Shown here piece by piece: positions 56,166 through 64,000 of a stretch of DNA of 64,000 nucleotides. Numbering within the stretch: position 1 is the stretch's first letter; each line of letters opens with the position of its first letter. Where the stretch lies: NCBI RefSeq assembly GCF_902686445.1, contig NC_062222.1, positions 133,369,035 through 133,433,034 of the forward strand, in the 5' to 3' direction. Made by a program: the position numbers and the translations under genes. The DNA is from Sciurus carolinensis. Taxonomy: Eukaryota; Chordata; Mammalia; Rodentia; Sciuridae. Under the pieces are notes generated by a model. It was not told the DNA's origin, ran no database searches, and was given only the letters and a program-made list of their open reading frames with translations.

Positions 56166-57529
56166 TGATATGCTAAGGATTAAATATAAATCAGGACGTC
56201 AATGTGAAATGTCAGGGTGCTGGGTGGGCGTCCTGTGGCAGGTAGCCAGGGGGATTGCAGTCTGGTCTCTGGCTCCATGGAACCAAAGTCCTGTGTCACT
56301 GTCCAACGTGAACTGGGCGTCTGTAGCCGTTATCATTTTCTGGGAGTTGCAGTTGTGGGTTAATCCCACATAGAGACCTCCACTCTCCCTTTTCATAAGA
56401 GTGACTCTTGAGCACATCTATTGTCGGGCTGTGTGTGGTGAGAGTACATTGCTGAGACAGACAGATCCAGGGCCAGTCCTCAAGGAAATCGCAGACCAGT
56501 GTGAAAGGCATTCACGCGTGAGCCCAGGTGGTTGCTAACTGCACTGACAAGCATGGTGAGGACATCTGAACCATAGAGTGTCCCCGTTCACAACTCTGGG
56601 CCCAGCACTGTTCCACAGAGCCTTGGAAATGTGACGGGGATATTCTCCTCGATGCTTCTCACTTGCTTTACATCGGTGCCCATGATCAGTGATTTCTTTG
56701 ATGCTTTTATTGGCATGTTTTAAAAAATTATTATTATTGCAGTGTTTCATTTTGTCCTATGAAAACCAAAGGCTTAGAAAATGTGTTCCAAGTGTGAAAT
56801 GTACATGTGCCCTGGGAAACTCTGATACACCTTCTTCCAAATCCAGGCCAGCCTTGGGTGTTGCCTTTACTGGCAGGAGAGCTGTCTAGGAGATTAAGAA
56901 ATAGTTGGTGTTCTTAAACCTGCAGTTTGGTGTAGAGTCAGACAAATTAGCAAACTTTCTTGTAAGAGATGAAAAATCATCATGTTCCTTCCTAGACCAT
57001 CCCAAAAAGGTATGCCCCTTTTGTGGTCCTATTTCTTTCAAGTCCCACTTTCTTAAGGTAATTGTACAGCAAGTGTGTTTATCTGTAGTCATCTTGTTCC
57101 TTGATCGGCTCACTTGGGTACTATGTCTCACTCTCCCCCAGAATCCGTGTTCCATGAGAGCAGAGACCTGGAGGTGGATGTTTCCTTGGTTTTCTAGAAC
57201 AGTATGTCCACTTCCAAGTAGTTGCTCAAAAAAGGCATTTTTCTGTCTGGAGGAATTAGGGAGGACTTCATGGGGGAAGAAATATTTATGAAAAAAGAGA
57301 GCAGCGTGGGAAGAATAGCCAAAGAAGAACGATCCAACATAGTTGAAGTCCCCATTCCCCCAAACTCTTATTGAGAACTCACTGCACTAATTTGTGCATC
57401 TGTAAAAGGGTGAATCCAGTTGAATAGTGGCACCTTTTGGGGACCTTTTCACAGCACATCTCACCTCGCAAAGTGCTCTGGCCTGAAGAGAATGTAGCCA
57501 GGATGATGCCTCAATTTCACATAGTGCGA
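56166..57529. other. Unannotated stretch
   Basis: A 128-codon frame at 56905-57291 has no family motif. No exon is called. Confidence 0.4.
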
Positions 57530-57690
57530 TAATAACCAGTCTCCACTATTTCTCATAACCAGTCCTATGAGGGAGTAGAGGAGCTCTTAGCAACTCTATT
57601 TTATACTTGAGGAAATCGAGGTCCCACAATGAGGCCACTTTCCTTGGATGCCCAGAGTGAAGGTGGCAGGCTCTGAATCTGCAACTGGGA
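57530..57690 (-). repeat. MIR SINE
   Basis: 'tattttatacttgaggaaat', 'gaggccactttccttggatg' and 'aatctgcaactgggatcctg' give the MIR complement. Confidence 0.6.
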
Positions 57691-58269
57691 TCCTGTACCT
57701 GCATTGAGCTGGCAGTTCAAGGTAGAGATTTTTGAATCCCTGGAGGACTGAGGAGCCCACATTTTCTATAAGTGAAGAAATGCATTTAGGTTTAAAACAT
57801 TCCTGTCTCCTTTTATATCCATCACAAACTTCCATTTCAGCATTTTAAGTCTTGTGAATTTCCCTGAGAATTCCTGCAGATTAGGTGCCTGTACATCCAG
57901 CAGTAGGTTGTTTTATGTAAATGTCTTCATTCTTTAAGAGAGTAAATCAAAGTCCTATATCAGCAGTTAAAATACAGTGAGAGAAAGGTGATTGCAGATG
58001 CAAGTGAAATGAAAAGACATGCTTGCCTGGCTGTGCTCAGAAAAATAAATACTTCAGTGGCACGGACTGAGGGCGGGCTGGGAGTCTCCTCTGAAAACAC
58101 GGCTCGTGCTTAACTCCAATTACTTCTCCAACCAGATCTTCCCCAGCATCCTGGATAGGAAGGAGGGACAAGGTGCTGGTTACAGATATCTGAGATTAGA
58201 TTTTGGAATTACTGTTGTCATAGAAAAAGTATTCCTCTGCATTCTATTTCTGTTTGAAATTTTAACCTG
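57691..58269. other. Unannotated stretch
   Basis: Nothing is recognised. Confidence 0.4.
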
Positions 58270-58400
58270 GTCCTTCCTGGTTGTGTCACCTTGAAAAATG
58301 GATGACTTTTCCCGGCCTTAGTTTTCTTCACATTCTAATAAGCATAAAACAGATTGCTGCTATAAAGAGCCAAGCCCAATGCTTTATAAAAGGGATCTTC
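58270..58400 (+). repeat. MIR SINE
   Basis: 'tggttgtgtcaccttgaaaa' and 'ggccttagttttcttcacat' in MIR order, sense. Confidence 0.55.
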
Positions 58401-58526
58401 TTATGTAAAATTATTAGACTTAGCAAATAAAAATATAAGACATCAAATTCAATTTGAATTTCAGATAAACAAGAGATAATCTGGTTAGATCCCAGATACT
58501 AAAAATCAAGAAATTATTCCCAGTTG

Positions 58527-58601
58527 CTGGGCTGTAGCTTAGTGGTAGAGTGCTTGCTTAGCATGGGAGGCCCTGTGTTCAGTCCTCAGCACCCTCCGCC
58601 C
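58527..58601 (+). repeat. ID SINE
   Basis: 'gctgggctgtagcttagtgg' (A box), 'agagtgcttgcttagcatgg' and 'ccctgtgttcagtcctcagc' (B box), ending in 'accctccgcccccat' without a long A tail. One of the better-preserved ID copies. Confidence 0.88.
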
Positions 58602-59559
58602 CCATATTCATTATTTATCTGTAACTTAAATTTAACTGGGCACCCTGCAGTTTAGTATCCCTATTCTTCTCATAACTATTCTGAGAGATTACTTTTATGA
58701 AAATTCTGGAACCTTAGCAAGTTGCAGAAAGGGTAATACCATAATCTCAAAGGTAAAGTGAGTGAGCCTGGGGGGAATGGTCCAAGATGAAAGAGAAGGG
58801 TTGTTTTCCCTGGTGAGCTAAGCAACAGAATAATCAAACCGAGGAGAGCTTATTTATTTGCTAAAAGAGCAAAACAGAACTCACTGTGCATTTAATGTGT
58901 GAGTCAGACTCTCCTGGGTTAGGAAATCACCAGCCAGGTCATTCTCAACACTTTTTGGAAGGAAGATATTTCAACCTGTGAGGCCACAGAGGTAGTGCTG
59001 GGTCCACTAAGGCAGGGCCTTATTAAATACCAATATTGCTCTGAGCTCGTTACTGGAGACCTGGAATTGGAAAAGCTGGCCTCACACAAGGGCTCCGCTG
59101 AGGACACTGAAGAGATATTTTGTGCTTTGAAAACTCACACCTGAAATTGCTCCTGCATCAGAGGAATCCAGAGCTAATAAAACTGTTAGAGGGCCTCAGA
59201 GTGGCTCCCCCCAAGTAGATGACCTCAGTTATAAATGATCCACGGTTTTCCTACAACTGCTGGAGCATGTTCTAAGGATGGCTGTAAAAATATTGTGTTT
59301 CCATTTCAGGTAATAACCTGGCAGGGAATTAACAAGAATTTTGTTGCATGTGTAGTTTCCAAAGCAGAGTTATATGGTTTCTTCAATTGTGAGTTATGAC
59401 TTGTGCCAAAACAACCAGTTTCTGTTGCATATAATATTAATAACTCCTTATTTAACCTGGGCTGTTTCCTAGCAATGCATTTCTATGGAATATGGACCAG
59501 AAAAAAAAGCAGAGCACCATTGGGTTAGGAGGAAGTGTATCCAGCCAGAGGTGTCAGGG
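58602..59559. other. Unannotated stretch
   Basis: No exon or named repeat is recognised. Confidence 0.4.
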
Positions 59560-59680
59560 TAGAATGCACTTTGCCTCTTCTCAGCCATGCCACAGGAGGT
59601 GAGTTAAGCCTCGGTCACCACGTCTGAGAAATGGGCATAATTAAAATTATATCAGAGGGTTGTTTAATATTCAACCATCC
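59560..59680 (+). repeat. MIR fragment
   Basis: 'gtgagttaagcctcggtcac' and 'cacgtctgagaaatgggcat' match the MIR core in sense orientation. Confidence 0.5.
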
Positions 59681-59944
59681 AACTAAATGATATCAAACAT
59701 ATACACAATGACTGCCCTGAAGTCAGCATTAGAGAGGGAACAAGAGAGCTGCCTTCTGAATGGCTACCTCCACATCACGTCCCAGAGACCACCAACTAAA
59801 TCTCATGCATTAGTTGTCGGAGAGTGTCTTGGTCTTTCGCCTTGTGTTTCCTTAGTCTTTGCTCATTTGATTCAGTACACATTTATTTTATGAACCCACA
59901 GATTAGAAACAGCAGTGCAGAGAAAGCATGGAAGGAATGGTTAC
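59681..59944. other. Unannotated stretch
   Basis: Nothing is recognised. Confidence 0.4.
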
Positions 59945-60040
59945 AAGACTCAAAGTACAGGGAGAGAAAGGGACAGAGGGAACGAGAAGGGAAAGAGAGA
60001 ATACGAGAAGAAAAGAGAAGAGGGGAGAGGACAGAAAACC
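59945..60040. repeat. GA-rich polypurine tract
   Basis: Plus strand nearly all A and G ('gggagagaaagggacagagg', 'aaaagagaagaggggagagg'). The short frames over it are low-complexity artefacts. Confidence 0.85.
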
Positions 60041-60699
60041 TATGAGAAGCAGACAAAAGGCCGTGAAGGGCATCCAGGGACGTTTGTGACAAAGCAGTTC
60101 TCAGCCATCCTGATTGAATCCCCCCTGCAGCCACTTAGGTAAGTGCCACATGCCTCCCTCTGTCTCCGAGTTTCTCAGGACCCCACATCATGCCTGTGAT
60201 CTTGAGGGAAAGGCACAAAAGTCACAGTTGTCAAACTAGAAGGATGAGGAGTGACATACACAGGGACAGGTGCTGTGCTCTTCTCTCCTGTTCTGTGATG
60301 GCTTAAAATCACAGATAAAAGCAGAAGATAAGGGAGCCGAGTGCCATCTTGTGGAAGACTGACCACTGTGCCCCCAGTGGTCTTAGGACTGTGTGGGGGC
60401 TATATTTAGTTTGGTCTTAAATTTCCATTAGATAAACTTCAGCTCTTATAAAAGAGTCTCGTGGCGGCCCCTCCTGTCTGGAATCCTGCCTGTGAGATAG
60501 CTTGCTGGGAGCATGCTGGCTTCTGCCTCTCTAGGCTCTGTCTGAACACCGCATAAGGACTACCACTTCTGGAGTGAGGATTCAGGCCTGTCAATCATTC
60601 CGTAAGGCAGGACCATCCTTGCAGACAGAACTCTGTTCCCAGAACAGTTTGTAGCTCATGATGACTCTGGGCACAAGAGAGAATGTTCCTAATCAAGAA
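60041..60699. other. Unannotated stretch
   Basis: No exon or named repeat is recognised. Confidence 0.4.
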
Positions 60700-60890
60700 A
60701 GAAGTGTTTTATTCAATGCATTTGACATTGGGGAAGTGATTTTGCTTCTGTGAATCTTGGTTGCCTAATCTGCAAAATGGAATTAGACTTTATCATGGAC
60801 TTTTGTCATGAGAATCATATTTTATAATGCATTTAAAGTTGCATTAGGGAGTGATTCTTAGTAAATGTCTACACTGTAGTACTTCAACAT
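60700..60890 (+). repeat. MIR SINE
   Basis: 'ttgcttctgtgaatcttggt', 'tgcctaatctgcaaaatgga' and 'attcttagtaaatgtctaca' in MIR order, sense. Confidence 0.6.
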
Positions 60891-61614
60891 AATATTAGTG
60901 TTTCTTGCTGGAAAGCCTGAGTTTAATTGAAAACCAGATTGAGAATATCATCATGGGTCTGGCTTCTCATTGCCTTCCTGTCCACCTGCTCTTTTTGGCA
61001 GACCCTTTCCACTAGGTGGTGAAAGGTCACAGTGTCTCCAAGTGGCTGATCTTATCACCCTGCTATAAAGGAGGAAAAGACTAAGGTGGGGGTCACTCTT
61101 CTATTAAGCAGGGAGGGCAATCTTTCTCAAAACCATCCAGAAGATTTTCCCCTTAGGTCCCATTAGCTAAAAACTAGATCACATGTCCACAGATTAAAAA
61201 ATAATACAGAATAGGAAATTGAGGCACCCAAGACATTTGAAACAATCAGAGAAAAATTAATCAAATATGGTAACCCTGCATTGATCCCTCTTGCCTTTGA
61301 GCAATGGTTACACTTCTGTTTGTACATTGCAGTTGGTGATTGATCCTGCCCAGCTTCATAACTTCTTTTTATTGCTGTCTTCTGCTCAAATACAAATTCT
61401 CTGCTTTCCTGCCCTCCCCAGCTCCATAATTTCTGCAACAGTTTGCAATCTGCCATAATTCTCCACTATGACCAAGCAATCTTTGCAAAATCCAAAGATA
61501 ATCAGGTCCCTGCCCCCTCCTCTGATATAGAATGTTCCCTGGATTCCCATTATCTTCAGCATTAATGTTGAAGTGCAGAACACTTAGACACAAGAAGAGA
61601 TCTCACCCCTGCTT
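60891..61614. other. Unannotated stretch
   Basis: Nothing is recognised; frames on the minus strand at 61.16-61.59 kb lack family features. Confidence 0.4.
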
Positions 61615-61845
61615 CATGGCTTCATTGCAGTGTCACCTTAGGAGAGTTAATAATCTCTCTAAACCTCAAGTATTCTTTTGTAGTTTTTAATTAAATATTT
61701 GCCATACACTCATTTACTTAATCTGTGCTAGAGCATAATTGTAGAATGGTGGGGAATTTGTCTATGGTCCCTGAACCTGGATCCAACTTGAACCAATACC
61801 TGGTAGACAATTGGCACCCAAAAAATAACTGTTGAATGAATAAAA
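61615..61845 (+). repeat. MIR/L2-type fragments
   Basis: 'attgcagtgtcaccttagga' and 'aataatctctctaaacctca' resemble the MIR core, and 'aataactgttgaatgaataa' the L2 tail. Both diverged. Confidence 0.45.
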
Positions 61846-63694
61846 CCCGAAACCCTAATGCCATCTATTTTCACTGAGTCATCATGGTTACATGCACTAG
61901 TGCCTTTAATGATAATGCACTTAACTAACTCAGGGTGTTTAGTGCGCATAGTGGGTGCTCACAAGCCAGCTCCGCTTGCTGTTTGGTGTTTAGAGTCAGA
62001 GTCTCTCTGGATGGCAGGTTGTGATCATGGCATTCACTTTCTAAGCCTCAGGCCTCACCTTGCACCACTCTCTGTTCCACATGCACACCTCAGAGTTATG
62101 GTGTCCCTGTCATCCCCCAGGGAAGTCAGGAATGTGGACATGCCTGCACTCTGCTCCTGCTGTCTCCTCTACCTGCCCCCCTAATCCATCTTCTCCCCTT
62201 ACCCATCAGATTCAAACAGCGTCCTTCTGCAAGGTGTGGTGGGTGCTCTTCCTACCCGCTGCCCATCCGTTCCTTGGAATCCTAGTATCTGTGATAGTCG
62301 TCAGGGATGTCTCTTCCAGGCACGTGATAGCATTTGTGGTTTTCTTCTCAGTTGAAGTTCAGCACGGCCATGTGGAGGACAGAGGGCTGGGTGTGTCACC
62401 TGGCCTGAACGTTAGCATCCAGCCGACGCCTGGTGCGGAGTGTAAGCACTCCCTGCTCTGGCTCTGACCCACCCTGCTCAAGACAGCAGCTGCTATGTCT
62501 GTCGGGTGCCTGGGAGACTTGAGTGAGCAGAAACCGACACCCACCTGCATGGGATAAGCAGCTCAGCGGGGCGAGGGAGGGCGGTGATGAGTTCTAGGTG
62601 ATTCTTTTAGGCTGAATCAGTCTTTCCTGGGTGCCACTGCACTAGTGATGCAGGTAGTAGGGTAAGGTTTGCCGTTGACTTGGTTACATCCCTCTGGAAA
62701 TGGCTTGCAGAGAGCTGGGAACACACTGCTCCTGCTGCTTGAAACCCCAGGGCCGGTCTCCATATGGGCACACGGTCACCAGCCAACTGCTAACTGAGGA
62801 GCTGAGGGGTGAAAGGGAGGGCCTGCAGCCCTCAGAGTTGGGAAGTGAGAGTTCCATAGTTAGAAACTGAAAGTACCACCATTATAAATAGAAATCGCAT
62901 TCTCTGAGGGGAGGTTGATGTCTTAGTTCAGATTTTCCGAGCTCCAGCGGGCGTCCTCTGTTGCCTGCGGAGGCAGCTGAGGTGAGGGCAGGGCCACCTG
63001 CGAGTTGCCTTTCCTGACCTCGCTCTTGTCTGCAGCAGCCTAAGCACCTGACCTGACCCTGACCTGAAGCCACTTGCTCCAGGGGCATCTCTACCCTGCC
63101 CAGTCTAGTCGGTGGAGCCTGCCCCTGCCCCTCCTGGTCACCAACCTTAGCTGCACAAATTCCAACAGAAGCTGCAGCAGGGCTCTGGGTGGCCGTTGGC
63201 CATTCAGTCCATTCTGCTGACCTAGCCTCCCAGGTCCCGCTGCTGTCAGCCACTCGGTGCTGAAGATTGTCCTCCGGCTGCCTTTTCTTTCTTGAACAGT
63301 TCTGTAAGATTCCCTGATAAGCACTAATCATGTCATAATGACATCCTTTAAAGACACTAGATTAAGAGCGGCTTTGTGCTTTGGATTCTGCTTTTCCTCC
63401 GTGGTTATCTCTGTGCAGCTATCAGCTCGGCAACAGTTTTGCACTTTCATTGAACATTTTTTCAAATTTTTCAGTTTGGGGAATGTTTCAGTTCCTTTCA
63501 TTTCTTCTGGCAATTATTTAAGCAGACAAAAACCAGTTGTTATAAGACCTGAATTATTCCCATTTTTGTCCTTTTACTCTTTCGTTTTTCCTCCTCAATC
63601 TAGTATCACCAAATTGTGACTCATGGAGCAAATAATCCCTGAACTCTTCCTTATGGAGGGTCTAGCTGGTGTCAGGTGCACTAGCCAGCACGCC
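61846..63694. other. Unannotated stretch
   Basis: GC content rises at 62.9-63.3 kb without becoming a CpG island. Open frames of 149 (minus, 62882-63331) and 135 codons (plus, 62060-62467) show no domain or partner exon. No gene is called. Confidence 0.4.
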
Positions 63695-63840
63695 CTCTGT
63701 AATATCTCATTTAGGTCTCATGTCACCCACGAGGGTCAGCAGGGTTCTCCTTCTGGAGGAAAACTGAGGCCCAGACAGAAAAGTAGTGTTTCCAATAGCA
63801 CTTGGATTTAAACCCAAGGCGATTAAACCCACACCACTCT
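63695..63840 (-). repeat. MIR SINE
   Basis: 'aggaaaactgaggcccagac', 'agaaaagtagtgtttccaat' and 'cttggatttaaacccaaggc' give the MIR complement. Confidence 0.65.
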
Positions 63841-64000
63841 GTTTGTTGACTTCCATAGTTACGTACTTCAGCTTGGATGTTGCTTAAAAGTGTTGAACTT
63901 CGTTCTTGTCCTTACCTGACCTTCGTGCGTCTCTCAGGTGTCTTCTTCATGAATCATACCTCCACACTTTTTCTTCCTGGCCTCCTTGGAGTTGACAATA

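Noticed and set aside
62882..63331. 149-codon minus-strand open frame
   Set aside because: GC-rich interval; no recognised domain, no adjoining exon or splice pattern.

Overview
This is a vertebrate, clearly mammalian, nuclear genomic window. It is not bacterial or viral: there are no operons, Shine-Dalgarno sites or long open frames. The longest ATG-initiated frame is 185 codons in 64 kb, and old mammalian repeats (MIR, L2, MER5, Tigger, MLT1-type LTRs, L1M) are spread throughout. Short tRNA-derived ID SINEs, a composite B1+ID SINE at 40.77-41.02 kb and young rodent-style L1 3' ends point to a rodent, most likely a squirrel-family species (marmot or ground squirrel). The species is inferred from repeats recognised by eye, not from a database search.

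Layout. From 1 to about 50 kb is AT-leaning, repeat-rich sequence with no exon I can defend. It reads as intergenic (or intronic) DNA. It holds three 5'-truncated L1 3' ends (4.6-5.3, 28.6-28.8, 33.4-33.8 kb), older L1M pieces, several MaLR/ERVL-type LTRs, one likely younger solo ERV LTR (22.0-22.7 kb, minus), pogo/Tigger-type DNA transposon relics, simple-sequence tracts, and several low-repeat patches that may be conserved non-coding sequence. From about 50.05 to 52.4 kb is a strong CpG island, the only obvious promoter. It contains consensus splice donors on the plus strand (exon ends at 50297 and 51005), each preceded by an in-frame ATG, so at least one gene probably starts here. I cannot name the gene. 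If it runs on the plus strand, 51-64 kb is its first intron; that stretch holds mostly ancient MIR/L2 fragments and one ID SINE.

The most unusual structures are rearrangements. They are a 199-bp inverted duplication with arms about 97% identical (1888-2086 and 2851-3048) whose junction carries a 23-nt hairpin palindrome; a perfect 28-bp inverted repeat bounding 304 bp (17900-18203); and a recent 94-bp tandem duplication (15479-15666) next to an LTR end. I found no CRISPR array, structural RNA gene, intact mobile element or undescribed multi-gene system.
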